The position numbers and the translations under genes are program-made. The notes under the pieces were generated by a model. That model saw nothing but the letters and a program-made list of their open reading frames with translations, ran no database searches and had not been told where the DNA came from. A stretch of DNA of 64,000 nucleotides, from the NCBI GenBank assembly GCA_905178155.1, contig CAJINV010000002.1, positions 11,014,634-11,078,633 on the forward strand, written 5' to 3'. Below are positions 31,069-41,814 of the stretch, piece by piece (the stretch's first letter is position 1; every line of letters starts with the position of its first letter). The stretch is from Amoebophrya sp. A120. Taxonomy: Eukaryota > Sar > Dinophyceae > Syndiniales > Amoebophryaceae.

Positions 31069-32202
31069 ATGACTAGATCGCTCTCCTCTCCGCCAACCTC
31101 CAGATCGCGACCACGGAAAATGGACGACACTGAGCACGAGGTTGCCCACCAGCCGCAGCTGACCGCCGTCCTCGTCCATTCGCATCAAGCAATCCGGATC
31201 AGATCAAGATCGACCCCACCCTCTATGCCGTCAAGCGAATTAAACACAAGGGATACGGAGATGGTCAACCTCCAAGATAGCGACATCCCGCCAGATACTT
31301 CGACGCAGAAAGAAAGACCAATTACGAGGGCAACCGCGATCGCATCCATGAGATCAGAATCAGCTCCACCAACCGCATTCTTCAAACAAAAAGCAATGCC
31401 GGCATCAACGTCCACGACATCCCCCCAAGAAATTACAATCCAAAAGAGGGACAGCGGCACTCTACCATCGAATCAAGTAGCTGTCAAAGCCGCTTTTCAT
31501 CCATCTAATGGCCGCGGCTGGAGCATCCTATCGACAGAAGACTTTCCGCAGCTCGTTACAGGTAGAAGCCGCGCCGCATCGAGTCATTATTGCGCCCCAG
31601 ACTTCAGCCGGCTGATTCCCGACCTCGCGAGATCAACTAGCAGAAAGCTGGCATCTTCATCCTCATCGAATTCGAGTGGCGCCATTACAAGCAAAAGTCG
31701 CCGCACATCAAGCAATAGTCCTCTACGAGTAGCATGGGGATCTATCCGGCTACAATTATCAAGCGGAGCAGCTGCATCCACCTCATCGAACTTTTCTCGG
31801 TCATCGAGCAAGCAAACTACCTCGACCTCAAATAGCGACCCCACGACGGTATCCGAAAAAGAAAAATTAATAACAGGAGGCAGCTCAAATCCGCATGTGT
31901 CAAGCTTCCCAGCAGCTGCGGCACTTTTCGCTGACACCTCTCCGGACGACGACACCATCGAAGAAGAAGAAGCCACAAATACGAGGAAAATCTCTTCGCC
32001 AAAGAAAAAGCGTCGAACAAAGAAAAAGCAGATAAGGAGTAGGTCGCTGATTTCAAACTGGCGTTGGCTGGAAGGTCTCTGGTGGGAAGAATTACTGATT
32101 AAAAAAGCCCAAGCCAAAGCCGAAAGGCCGCAGAAAAAGACGACAAAAGCCATCAGGACGTACCGTCACAGATCAGCGGATGGCTGCGCAGAAACCGCCT
32201 AG
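31069..32202 (+). CDS. LINE-like element ORF1, 377 aa
   Basis: The first ATG in the frame is at 31069 (MTRSLSSPPTSRSRPRKMDD). The frame itself is open from 31021. The product is Ser/Thr/Arg-rich and basic, with a possible folded patch near GRGWSILSTEDFPQLV and a Lys-rich C-terminus, in keeping with ORF1-type nucleic-acid binding proteins. It ends in TAG at 32200-32202. The same frame then stays open straight into ORF2, so ORF1 may be the N-terminal part of one long polyprotein. Confidence 0.6.
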   Translation: MTRSLSSPPTSRSRPRKMDDTEHEVAHQPQLTAVLVHSHQAIRIRSRSTPPSMPSSELNTRDTEMVNLQDSDIPPDTSTQKERPITRATAIASMRSESAPPTAFFKQKAMPASTSTTSPQEITIQKRDSGTLPSNQVAVKAAFHPSNGRGWSILSTEDFPQLVTGRSRAASSHYCAPDFSRLIPDLARSTSRKLASSSSSNSSGAITSKSRRTSSNSPLRVAWGSIRLQLSSGAAASTSSNFSRSSSKQTTSTSNSDPTTVSEKEKLITGGSSNPHVSSFPAAAALFADTSPDDDTIEEEEATNTRKISSPKKKRRTKKKQIRSRSLISNWRWLEGLWWEELLIKKAQAKAERPQKKTTKAIRTYRHRSADGCAETA

Positions 32203-35200
32203 AGCATCCTCCTAGGATCATCCATCTGCAAAGCCGGCCAGGATATCAGCTGCGAGGAATTCGCAAATAAAATCGCCAAATCAGGAGGCTTCGTGTTGGT
32301 TTTCAAATCAGCAATATGGACGAGAAAGGGAGCGCTTTTAAGGCAGGACGAAGAAAAGCCGACTACCTGGGGAAACGTAAAAGGGGCCTACATCGGAGCG
32401 GTCGTTTACTCTCTTCCTCAATCCCCCGGCGGATCAGGACACATCGAAGTCATACGACCCGATTGCTGCGTCGCCTCGAAAATCAGCATCGAGTTCTTGA
32501 AGAAACGGCGACACCTTAGGACTCCGCTCCGAGCACTAGGCAGAAGAAGAAGCCACGCAGGCTTAGCCGGGAAAAAAGGAAAGAAAGCAGGCTCAATAAA
32601 GCTCAGTCAAGCGAAACTAGAGGAGTTCATTGCAAGACTAGCACAGAGCGCTCGGCTAAATACTTCTTCTGCGACCTGGTTCAGACAAGCGTCCCAGGGC
32701 AGCCGTCGGGTCATTCTAAAATTCGGCAACGACGACTTCCGCCACGTCATCCACTGGAAGTCGACAAACACGATCTTCATAGACGAGAAGAAAACCGAAA
32801 ATTTTTCTATCTCGGAGCGCCTACTAATCTGGAAGGAGTCGGGCCTAGTGAGGGGAAAATTGCCGCCCTTTTCCTTCGAATCAGCATGGGACAAGAGCGC
32901 CGACATAATAAGCTGGGAGTTCCCGAAGCTCGGCGAGGAGCCGTTTCCAGAGGAGCTCCACCCTCCAGACGCATCGAAGGATTCAAACAGCGATAAACCG
33001 GCGCCGGTGCTGTCTCCGCGTGACCTGAAGACCCTGCCCTCGACGATCTCGCAGCGCTCAGCCAGCTCCGCGGGCCAAGCCGCCCCCTCCTCCAGTGGCG
33101 CAAAGATATCTCGAGCACCCCCCGCAGGAAGCGCCTCAGCGGAGGCGTCGCAGATTCATTCAGACAGCGAGATCGTTAGGAACAAGCCCGCAGCGAGATT
33201 GGACAGCAGTAGCTCTCGTCGCGATCCCTTGTTCCTCGATCCCTCGGGAAGATCAGACCTCATCGGCAGTAGATCCAAGAATATCACCACGTCGCCACGC
33301 ACACATCTTCAAAAAAGTGAACAGCTATTCTCCGCTGATGGATTGGCAGATAGGTCCGACCCGGGGCGCAGAAAGACCAGCAGAAGTTCGAGCCGCGATT
33401 CCTTCTCTCAAGATTCCGACATCTACTACGATGAATTAGACGGCGTTTGGACATGCAAATGCTGTGTCGCGCGATTCGAGTCAATCAAGGACTTGCGATT
33501 CCACATGAACAAGGACAGGCATTCAAGAAACTCGATGTCGATCGGATGGTGCAAGGACAATGCGAGCAAAGTCGAGGAGTTCTGGTTCGACCCGTTGAGC
33601 CCGAACAGAGGCTGGAGTTGCGATCTATGCCGGAAAATCTATGGTAGCGGAAACAAGCTCAAGCTCCACTTCCAACAGGACGAGAATCATAAGAGGCTGG
33701 TCAAAAGAAGCAGGAAGCAAAATCAGGCGAGCACATCCACAAAAAAGGAGGAAAGATCGGATGAGAGTAGCACTTCTAGCAGTTCTTCATCGGATCCTTC
33801 TGCCGGTTCTAGCAGTTTTAGCGGTTCTAGCAGCTCTTCATCGGCAGTCAACCAGGTCCGGGAGCCCAAATTGCAAGAGCGTCATCCAGATATCGGAAAA
33901 AAAATGCAAGATTCGGCACCAGCTAGAGACAAGACTAGCAGCACCAGCCCCGCTAAAGAGAGCCACGCGCTTGCGTCCAAGATAAAGGATAATAATAACA
34001 ACGGAGAAAGTAAGAAAGCAGCCAGTTCCGCGCAATTTTCTCCCGTGCCGAAATCGAGATGGAGCTTGACGTCAGAAGATGATCTCCTGTCCCCCTTCAT
34101 ACGTCGCACAAATAAGCTCATCGACTACAGCTCGGAGCCCAGCAGCCCGGCAAGGATGTCGTCAGAAGTAAAGAAAGGGAAAAAACGTCGTCCAAGTTCC
34201 AGAAGAGAACTTCCGCATGCTCCAGCAAACGCGACAATAATACTAGAAAACGATAAGAAGAGGCTGAAGCTAGAATGTACGGATTGCGGTGCTATATTCT
34301 ACGACAAGACGGACTTCATCAACCACGTCTGCCTGTCAAACGGGGTGCCAGATGTAGGGCCCATAGTGCTAAGGGGCACGGGGTCAGTAGCCAGCTCCAA
34401 AAAGGTCCGATCTTCGGCTTCCACGGCCCGCCCAGCCGCCCCAGTTCCCAAAGTAGCCGCCTCTCCACCAGCCAGAGAAGACGACGTCTCGGACAACGAC
34501 CAAATGTCCTGTTTCAGCGACCTGGACCTCTCGGATAAAATGTCGGTATTTAGTGATCTCAGCGACATCCTGCTCCCCGAGGCGGAAGAGGAGGATCGTC
34601 CTTGCTATCCGAAGAAGCCAAGAAAGTCGACGCCTCGCCTCCAGCTGATTCTAAAAATGAGAACAATCGAAGGCAAAGACAAGAGCGTCTCGAAATGGCT
34701 GAAAGACTTGGAGAAATTCGCGAAAAAAGCCAAGATCCGGGCGGCTTTTCACGAAGCAGCAGAAGCAAGATTAGCAAGCCTCCCTTTCCCTCTACAGGAA
34801 CGAGTCATTTTCCTGTATTTAAGACTAGATAAGACCAATAAAGCGGCGCAGTGCAAGAAGGTCGGGGACGCAATCCAGACGGCAGCAAGAACAGTAGGCA
34901 TAAACTTCATAACAGGAATCCATGCGAAGGACTGGATCAAGCAAAAAGGGAAAAAGGAAGCAGTAGTAGATAGCGACGATGACGCCGAGGGCGCGTTTAT
35001 TGCTGCAGCATCCAAATTATCAAAACAAGCATCATCCGGCAAGTCTTCGGTAGCAAGAGCCAATCTGCTACTCTACGGAGAAGAGTCAGCGGAGCATATA
35101 TCAAATTTCGCGAAGGATGAAGATGCAAAAGATGCAGCGCAGGCTAAGTCCTTCTCGATAAGAATCGCAACAGCATTGTACGGGGAGCACAATAGAGTGA

Positions 35201-38200
35201 AGAAGACGCAAGATGAAAGCGGAATAATAAGCAAGATAGCATCGCGCTGGATATCTGCGCTAGCGAAAGCGAGCGGCATTAAAAAAAAAGAATTCACCCA
35301 GACGACGACGACATTAACCCGAGGCTCGGTTTTCGACGACAAAGTTGCTTTAGAGCGGGGATTGAGTCACGGAATGCCGGCGGAAGAAATTGCCGATTGG
35401 AACAAGAAAAGGAAAGAGGGTATCGAGCGCCTGTGCTCGACCCTTAGAGAACTAAGAAAAGAAGCTGCCGCGGAATTTTATAACGAGGACGGCGACGACG
35501 AGGATCCTTTGCTCAACTCCATCTTCATCAAGAAAAAGACAGAAAGCCACCTCTTCATCCCACAAAGACAAGCGATCGTGCTTGAAATCAACAGAGCACT
35601 GATAAAGTCGGAGAACAAATTCATTGCAGCCGCGGAGTCACTAGGATTCGGGAAGTTGCAGCTATTCCACGCCAAATCCAATTTCGACCTGGATTTGCGC
35701 GACAACAGGGAAATAGCAGCAAGGACGGAAATGAACAGGACTAATCATGAATGGCAGATCAAGTTGACCAGTCTCCGACAAAAAAAACTCTTCAAAGAAT
35801 CCGGCTACACCAACATGCTAGCAGCAAAAAGACCGAAGGGATCCGGAGCACTATCCCCGAAGATCAAAGCAAGCATCGGAATTGCTTCGTCAGCGGATCA
35901 GCTCGCCGCGGAAGGGGGCCCGCCGGCCAAGGTTAAGAAGAAGGTAGAGCAGCCAGTCTACATGATCCTGCCAGAAAAGGCAAAATCGCCTCAGATCCCG
36001 AAATGCACGCTGAAAGGTGCCGAAGAGTTCACGAGCCCTGCCAAGAAGATAAGGAAAAAAACTGGAAATGAAGCACGTGGGTGGAAAGAAAATCTGAAAA
36101 GAATAATAAGTAAATTCCTGGACGATGACGAAAAATGGATCAAGAAATTCTGGGAGGCGAAGAAAGTCAAGGACGACGAAGAGGCTACGTTCGAGAGATT
36201 TGTAGTTCTGTGTCACAAGAAAAGAGAAGAGAAGATAGGAATCCTGCGAGATTGCAAATCAGAACTGCAGCCGCTGCCGCCGAAGAATATTAGAGAGTTC
36301 AAAAGCAAGGTGATAAAAGCCTTCGAGAAAAGGTTAGAGAAAGAAATGTCACACATCTCCGAGCCTTGCCATCATCCCGTATCCTCCGCAGCAGAAATTG
36401 ATAGCGCTGCGTCATCATCTTCTTCCGCTGTAGCTCCGCGCGCGACCCCGCTCGCTCCCGCTGTACCAGCCACTAAAGGTCTTGCGTCGCCCGCGGCACT
36501 CAAGTCGATAACCGCCAAGCCAGGTATTAGCGGAGTTTCGTCAAAGCTGATGAACCCGGGAGAGGAGAGCAGAAGCAAGTGCGACTTCGTAAAAGTTAAA
36601 CCGGAAGAAAAAATAATGATCAAGGACATTCCGGAGCTTCGTAGGAGGAGAATAAAAGGAGAGCTTCCGACCGGCGTACTGTTTTGCGACGACATGAGTT
36701 CCGAAATCATCTTCAGATGCAGGAAATTCGACCCAGATCAAGGAATAAAACTAGCAGCGCGTTTCCTTCTTACAGCTCCTGCCAACGCCTGGACGGCGTA
36801 CTTCATTGATGCATCAAACGATCTTCGAATGGCAGCAGCAATCGACAAAGATATAGATGACGGAGAAGGGAAGACAAGAATAAAAATAATAAAATCAACG
36901 CAGATTCAGGACTTCTTCCTCTCCACTCCTCGTTCGGGCGTGTTCATTGCTGCGCAGCAACATTTAAGTAGCTCTGCGCGTGCTGCTGCAGGACCGCTCA
37001 TCAAAGTGGTGGAGCAGCTGCTGCGACAATCCGGTAAAGCGCTCCCAGCTAACAGCTTCTTCATCCACCCTGACGACCCGGAAGACGAAGGATTCACATG
37101 TGACAAGGTATCGATTAGAATCAGCGGGAGCCGTGCAGCATGGATTCTTCAGAAGGAAGGAGGACAGGGAAGAGCCGCGTGCTGGTCAAGATTGCTGATG
37201 AAGCAGCTGGCCGGCGACCCCGTTTCTGCTTGGTACAGCCACAGAGCGGAGATGGATGCGATGCTAGAGCAAGACGAGGAATCATGCGAGGCGTTCGAGC
37301 TAGCCCTAGCCGCAGTAAGCGAAGCGGTCGAGGACAAGTTGCTAAACGACGATAGTTCCTCGATGATCATGTTCTGCCACCTCAACATAAACGGCATATC
37401 ATCGAACCAGCGGAAACTAGAGAGCGCATTCTCCAAAGCACTAGACGCCGCAGAATTGCGGGAAGTAAAGCGGACGCAGCTTCTGGTAGGAGGATGCGAA
37501 CCCAAATCATTTAGCCCGCCCGAGGCGATTTCTGCAGAGCAGAATGAAGACACACAGTCATCGATAGAGCTGATCACCAAATCGTCCAACTCAAGCTGCG
37601 GCGGCCCCTCCGACGTAGGGATGACATTTATATACGCAGGATCAATCGAGCGTAATGAAGAAAAAGGAAGAGATCGATCAGCGACAGATTCGACAAGCGG
37701 CGTCAGCAAATTCGAAGTAGCGCAATCGTGGACAGTGATGGCAAGAAAATCCCCAAGCAGCAACACAATCGGCGAGCAGCTAATAGCAAACGAAATAAAG
37801 AAGGAGGACCTGTTTCTATGGGCATCTCTAGCCGCGGACGACAGTTGCAGCACGCTCGAGATATATGCGAGGCCGTTATCCAGCAGCAGCGCCCACCTGG
37901 ATATCCAGTATATTAAATCTCAACTGGATGAAATAGAGAAATCGCACCAGAAAACAGCAGCGGAAACTGCGATCAACTTCATAGCAGGGGACATCAACAT
38001 AAATCATTCCACGGATGATATGGCGCTGTTCGAGGAGAGTATCAAGAAGAACTACGGATCCAACTTTGCCAAGGAAATTGGGAAAATCTTCTGCGACTTC
38101 ATTATTGCAATATCAGCAGGGTTTCAAATAGTTCAATTCGAAGGGAGAAAGACTTACCGCGACATCAGCGCGCTGGACGTAATGTTTGTCAGGGACAGAA

Positions 38201-41200
38201 ATCAGCTAGTCGCATCCTGGGCGTCGTCGATCTCCCGATGGGACTCGGCAGGCGAGGTAGTGGACGATCCAGAGCTAGCAAGCGACCACGCCATGCTAGC
38301 GATCCACGGAGTAATCGCGGCGCCATCAGAACCTGAATCCCTATTCCGCAAATCAGACCCCGCTGTTGATCCAGGTCGTCGCTGGAGAGGAAGTGCATGG
38401 AGAATCAACGACACGGACTCGATTCGGAGCGGCTGGAGCGCAGCATGGAAAAACGATTCTTGGATCTACGCGAACTGGGAAGAATTTCAGCTGCCGAGCA
38501 GGATGCACCCGAGCCCTCCGGAGAGATTCAACTTCGTTCCAGAAGGAGACAAATTCAAAGGGATCTTCTACGCGCTCAAAATTCCCAGAGGCTTGAAGCT
38601 GATAAAAGACGAGATTGCGACCGCGCTGGAAAAGCAGAAAAGTCGTATTCTCCTGGCCAACAACAAAGACGCATTTACGGACGCAATCGCGAAGGCCGTG
38701 CTCGAGGACAAAAAGCTTGACCGCCGCATCTACTATAACCAGTTATCGCTTCCGGAAAAAATCACAGCCATCAAGAGCAAGCACCCAAGAGCAGGATCAT
38801 CGTCCGCACTAAGCAAAGCAAAAGAAAGCTTCATAGGAAAAGCAAGGGGCCAGCTGATAGAAAAAATCAAAGGAATCCGCACAGAATCAGGAGACGTAAT
38901 GGATTGCCCCTGGTCAGCCCTATTAGCAGTAGCCAGAGCGAACTTCTACAAGTACTCGGCGACGTTGGAGGCACTGCTGATCGACAACGATTTCTCCTGC
39001 CAGATCTACAAGAAGACGCTTACGGCGCTGCTAGCAGAAGCAAAAAAATGCCTGCCGCTGATTATAAATCCAGAATTATTCCAGAAGGAACTACAACTAC
39101 AAAGCGACGAGCTGCAAGGCCCTTCTGGAGTAAAAGGTAGCGTCTTCAAATGCCTACCCGACTGGGGCAAGGAGAAGCTGCGTATCATCTTCAACGCAGA
39201 GCTGGAAGCTCTTAGGTCGGAACAAGATGTAAAAAAGCTTCACGAAATCATCGGCGGAAGAGGCTCCAGATACACGACGGCCGCGCTAGGCAAAGGAGGC
39301 AGAGCTACGGAGATCCCAAAGTTAAGATTGACAGCTTCGCAGGAGTGTGTAGAAAGACTACTAGACAGCTGCCTCTTCGCGGACTTCGAGTGTCTAGCTC
39401 AAGGACGAGAACTACACCAAGGGGTAGCAGTCGGGGGCATGAAGAAAATCAACTTGCTGTGCGCCGAGCTTTTGAGGATAAAGGAACGGGAATGGCTGCA
39501 AAATTTCAGAAGTCGCTTAATTTTGAAACTAAGCTTCGACTGGAGACAGATGTTTAACTGCATCGGCAGGCCCACCGCGTTCGCTATCCTCAAGTCAGCA
39601 AAGCCGCACCCGACAGCTCTCGTCAGATGGCTCCTGAGACAAAGCAACAAAAAAATCTATCTGCAATCGGAGAAACAGCATCTAGTAGTAAAGCAAGTAA
39701 CCTCATGCATCCAAGGCACCCGAACAGCATTAGCAGTAGGAAAAATCTTATGTGCGGACTGGGTAGCTATGGCGAAAGCGGCAATCGCAGCAAGCATGGA
39801 CGATGACGACGCCCTATCGTCCAGCCGTATCGACGCGGCCGGCGAGTTGTTGCAGAATATGATAGCAGTATCAGCGAAGAAATTCGAAATTCCCTCAGCG
39901 GCTTCGTTCACCTCCGCGGACATCGACAGAATGTTTTTAGTCAACCATTTCAGGGCGGAGGGCGCGCCGGAGCCGGAGAAGGATCAAGCAAATGACCTGC
40001 AATCGCTGATAAATAAGAAGATCAAGGAAGGAGTGATCCGGGAGGACGCCTGGCGCAATCTGATGGCCGCGCTATGCATCGACGACACCGAGATCAGCAT
40101 AAAATTCACCATGGAGGACATAGAGAATGGCAACCTGGAGAGATTGTGCAAGCTTATCACAGACAGTCTTCTGCAGTGGTGCTACGCGACCAGAACCTTC
40201 ATTGCGGCAGATAAATGCGAAGCCGTGATCCTCAGCCACTTCTCCCAGCCGCACGACAGCACCATTACGAGCCAGAGCCAGTCGCCGGCAGCCTTCGGAT
40301 CCAGCTCGGCTGCGCGTCGGGACCTCGAGAAGAAAGTAGCCGGCTTCCTATCGCTAGCAGGGAAAAAAATAGAAGTCAAGGAATCGATCAAGCTCTTCGG
40401 ATTCCCGGTCGCTAGCGATATAGAAAAAGCATACAGAACCAGCTGCAGACAGAAGATATGGTTCGCGATGGCAATAGTGCGAGAAACACTAAGAAGAGGC
40501 GCGTCTACAATCCGGACTTCTGAGCACAAGCTGATCCCGCAATACGTGGCACTAAGTAGTATCCGCCACCTGCTGTGCCCGATGATATGTTTCGACCCAG
40601 ACGGCGTGAGTGAAATAATGCAGCAGGTCGCCAAGAAACTTCTAGCTTGCTACGGGATAGACGACAGCGAGGCGTCAACCCTGCGAAGATTACTAGAAAG
40701 AAAAAAGCTGCACGACGTATCCGACTCCGAACTATTATTCTCCGGAATTCTGCAGGATCCAGGTTGGAAAGAAAATATGTTCAGAACAGTAAGAAAGGCG
40801 GCGCTGAATCAGTCTTCCACATTCGGTAGGAGATTCCTCGCAGCATCAAACGGGGATCTCGGGCTACTGGATTTCTGCACGTGGGGGCTAGACGAGGACG
40901 AAAAAGAACCAAGATTGAGAATACTCAGGGACGATAGCATATCGATCTCTCAAACGAACTCCTACAGAGGGATCCGCCTCGCGTCGCAGCTAGCAAGAAA
41001 CAACATAGAGATAAAATGGATCTCGACAGACACCACCACAGACTTCTCCAAATTCACCACAATAGTACAAGCCGACGGCTCCTTCGCGCCAATTGACGCC
41101 GAGATGCTCAGCGACTACGTTGCAGGAGAATCAGCGCGCATCTTCTCTGCAGCAAAGTTTATAGAAAACAACCCCGAAGTAATATCCGCGGGGAAGCCGT

Positions 41201-41613
41201 TGTTGATTCTCGGATGCAGCCAGCGGATGATGGAGAAGAACTCAGCAGCTGCTGAGGCGTTCCTCGTAGCCCTGGTAGAAGCGGTAGACCTCGCTCCCAA
41301 TCAAGCAAGAGGCGCAAAGATCTTCATGGCGGGATCGACCCCGCATATAGCGCCACGAGGCTCCACAAAAACCTCCCAGCCAGGCCGAAGTCCAGCGATC
41401 GCAGACGTACCTCTGTGGGATTGTGACGTCCGCCTCCGCAGCAGCGAAAGAGACGACAGTATAGCAGAAGAAATCTGGGAATTGGACCTGTTTGACGAAA
41501 GATCAGGGGAGCAAAACGAAGAGATTAGTGCCACGAGGAGGAAAAAAAACACTAAAGCAAAAATAGAAAAAATAGAAAGAGTCCTACAGTCCGAAACGGA
41601 TGAAAGTAACTAA
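32203..41613 (+). CDS. LINE-like element ORF2: zinc fingers, endonuclease, reverse transcriptase
   Basis: The frame is open from the codon after the ORF1 TAG. A GTG at 32293 begins a 3,106-residue stretch used for numbering here. Zinc fingers of C2H2 type lie near residues 388-412, 441-467 and 662-682. About 1,000 residues of Lys/Ala-rich helical sequence follow. The APE-type endonuclease shows FCHLNINGI (1694), GDININ (1899) and SDHAML (1997). The reverse transcriptase shows motif A FDWRQMFN (Asp 2416), motif B IQGTRTALA (2473) and motif C CIDDTEIS (2597), where IDD replaces the usual YADD or FADD, followed by a normal thumb (WCYATRTFIAADKCEAVIL). An RNase H-like tail has ADGSF (Asp 2928) and AEAFLVALVEA (Glu 2988). 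At three thousand residues it is two to three times the usual LINE ORF2. Confidence 0.8.
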   Translation, partial: SILLGSSICKAGQDISCEEFANKIAKSGGFVLVFKSAIWTRKGALLRQDEEKPTTWGNVKGAYIGAVVYSLPQSPGGSGHIEVIRPDCCVASKISIEFLKKRRHLRTPLRALGRRRSHAGLAGKKGKKAGSIKLSQAKLEEFIARLAQSARLNTSSATWFRQASQGSRRVILKFGNDDFRHVIHWKSTNTIFIDEKKTENFSISERLLIWKESGLVRGKLPPFSFESAWDKSADIISWEFPKLGEEPFPEELHPPDASKDSNSDKPAPVLSPRDLKTLPSTISQRSASSAGQAAPSSSGAKISRAPPAGSASAEASQIHSDSEIVRNKPAARLDSSSSRRDPLFLDPSGRSDLIGSRSKNITTSPRTHLQKSEQLFSADGLADRSDPGRRKTSRSSSRDSFSQDSDIYYDELDGVWTCKCCVARFESIKDLRFHMNKDRHSRNSMSIGWCKDNASKVEEFWFDPLSPNRGWSCDLCRKIYGSGNKLKLHFQQDENHKRLVKRSRKQNQASTSTKKEERSDESSTSSSSSSDPSAGSSSFSGSSSSSSAVNQVREPKLQERHPDIGKKMQDSAPARDKTSSTSPAKESHALASKIKDNNNNGESKKAASSAQFSPVPKSRWSLTSEDDLLSPFIRRTNKLIDYSSEPSSPARMSSEVKKGKKRRPSSRRELPHAPANATIILENDKKRLKLECTDCGAIFYDKTDFINHVCLSNGVPDVGPIVLRGTGSVASSKKVRSSASTARPAAPVPKVAASPPAREDDVSDNDQMSCFSDLDLSDKMSVFSDLSDILLPEAEEEDRPCYPKKPRKSTPRLQLILKMRTIEGKDKSVSKWLKDLEKFAKKAKIRAAFHEAAEARLASLPFPLQERVIFLYLRLDKTNKAAQCKKVGDAIQTAARTVGINFITGIHAKDWIKQKGKKEAVVDSDDDAEGAFIAAASKLSKQASSGKSSVARANLLLYGEESAEHISNFAKDEDAKDAAQAKSFSIRIATALYGEHNRVKKTQDESGIISKIASRWISALAKASGIKKKEFTQTTTTLTRGSVFDDKVALERGLSHGMPAEEIADWNKKRKEGIERLCSTLRELRKEAAAEFYNEDGDDEDPLLNSIFIKKKTESHLFIPQRQAIVLEINRALIKSENKFIAAAESLGFGKLQLFHAKSNFDLDLRDNREIAARTEMNRTNHEWQIKLTSLRQKKLFKESGYTNMLAAKRPKGSGALSPKIKASIGIASSADQLAAEGGPPAKVKKKVEQPVYMILPEKAKSPQIPKCTLKGAEEFTSPAKKIRKKTGNEARGWKENLKRIISKFLDDDEKWIKKFWEAKKVKDDEEATFERFVVLCHKKREEKIGILRDCKSELQPLPPKNIREFKSKVIKAFEKRLEKEMSHISEPCHHPVSSAAEIDSAASSSSSAVAPRATPLAPAVPATKGLASPAALKSITAKPGISGVSSKLMNPGEESRSKCDFVKVKPEEKIMIKDIPELRRRRIKGELPTGVLFCDDMSSEIIFRCRKFDPDQGIKLAARFLLTAPANAWTAYFIDASNDLRMAAAIDKDIDDGEGKTRIKIIKSTQIQDFFLSTPRSGVFIAAQQHLSSSARAAAGPLIKVVEQLLRQSGKALPANSFFIHPDDPEDEGFTCDKVSIRISGSRAAWILQKEGGQGRAACWSRLLMKQLAGDPVSAWYSHRAEMDAMLEQDEESCEAFELALAAVSEAVEDKLLNDDSSSMIMFCHLNINGISSNQRKLESAFSKALDAAELREVKRTQLLVGGCEPKSFSPPEAISAEQNEDTQSSIELITKSSNSSCGGPSDVGMTFIYAGSIERNEEKGRDRSATDSTSGVSKFEVAQSWTVMARKSPSSNTIGEQLIANEIKKEDLFLWASLAADDSCSTLEIYARPLSSSSAHLDIQYIKSQLDEIEKSHQKTAAETAINFIAGDININHSTDDMALFEESIKKNYGSNFAKEIGKIFCDFIIAISAGFQIVQFEGRKTYRDISALDVMFVRDRNQLVASWASSISRWDSAGEVVDDPELASDHAMLAIHGVIAAPSEPESLFRKSDPAVDPGRRWRGSAWRINDTDSIRSGWSAAWKNDSWIYANWEEFQLPSRMHPSPPERFNFVPEGDKFKGIFYALKIPRGLKLIKDEIATALEKQKSRILLANNKDAFTDAIAKAVLEDKKLDRRIYYNQLSLPEKITAIKSKHPRAGSSSALSKAKESFIGKARGQLIEKIKGIRTESGDVMDCPWSALLAVARANFYKYSATLEALLIDNDFSCQIYKKTLTALLAEAKKCLPLIINPELFQKELQLQSDELQGPSGVKGSVFKCLPDWGKEKLRIIFNAELEALRSEQDVKKLHEIIGGRGSRYTTAALGKGGRATEIPKLRLTASQECVERLLDSCLFADFECLAQGRELHQGVAVGGMKKINLLCAELLRIKEREWLQNFRSRLILKLSFDWRQMFNCIGRPTAFAILKSAKPHPTALVRWLLRQSNKKIYLQSEKQHLVVKQVTSCIQGTRTALAVGKILCADWVAMAKAAIAASMDDDDALSSSRIDAAGELLQNMIAVSAKKFEIPSAASFTSADIDRMFLVNHFRAEGAPEPEKDQANDLQSLINKKIKEGVIREDAWRNLMAALCIDDTEISIKFTMEDIENGNLERLCKLITDSLLQWCYATRTFIAADKCEAVILSHFSQPHDSTITSQSQSPAAFGSSSAARRDLEKKVAGFLSLAGKKIEVKESIKLFGFPVASDIEKAYRTSCRQKIWFAMAIVRETLRRGASTIRTSEHKLIPQYVALSSIRHLLCPMICFDPDGVSEIMQQVAKKLLACYGIDDSEASTLRRLLERKKLHDVSDSELLFSGILQDPGWKENMFRTVRKAALNQSSTFGRRFLAASNGDLGLLDFCTWGLDEDEKEPRLRILRDDSISISQTNSYRGIRLASQLARNNIEIKWISTDTTTDFSKFTTIVQADGSFAPIDAEMLSDYVAGESARIFSAAKFIENNPEVISAGKPLLILGCSQRMMEKNSAAAEAFLVALVEAVDLAPNQARGAKIFMAGSTPHIAPRGSTKTSQPGRSPAIADVPLWDCDVRLRSSERDDSIAEEIWELDLFDERSGEQNEEISATRRKKNTKAKIEKIERVLQSETDESN

Positions 41614-41814
41614 AAAACTTTAGAAAGTCGAAGAAATTCTTTTTGTTAAGATCTCCAGTCCGAAAGAGAAGAAGGTAATTAAAAAGAACTTTAGATAGCC
41701 ATTGAACTTTTTTTTAGTATCGCAAAAAAGAACTAGAATAGACCAAACCGAAATATCCACAACAACAAACGAGCGAACTACCTTTAGACAATACCATCTT
41801 TACCTCGATGATAG

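Noticed and set aside
32200-32202. Reassignment of UAG to a sense codon
   Set aside because: The genes ending at 6230, 9842 and 46932 all stop at TAG, so UAG acts as a stop in this genome.
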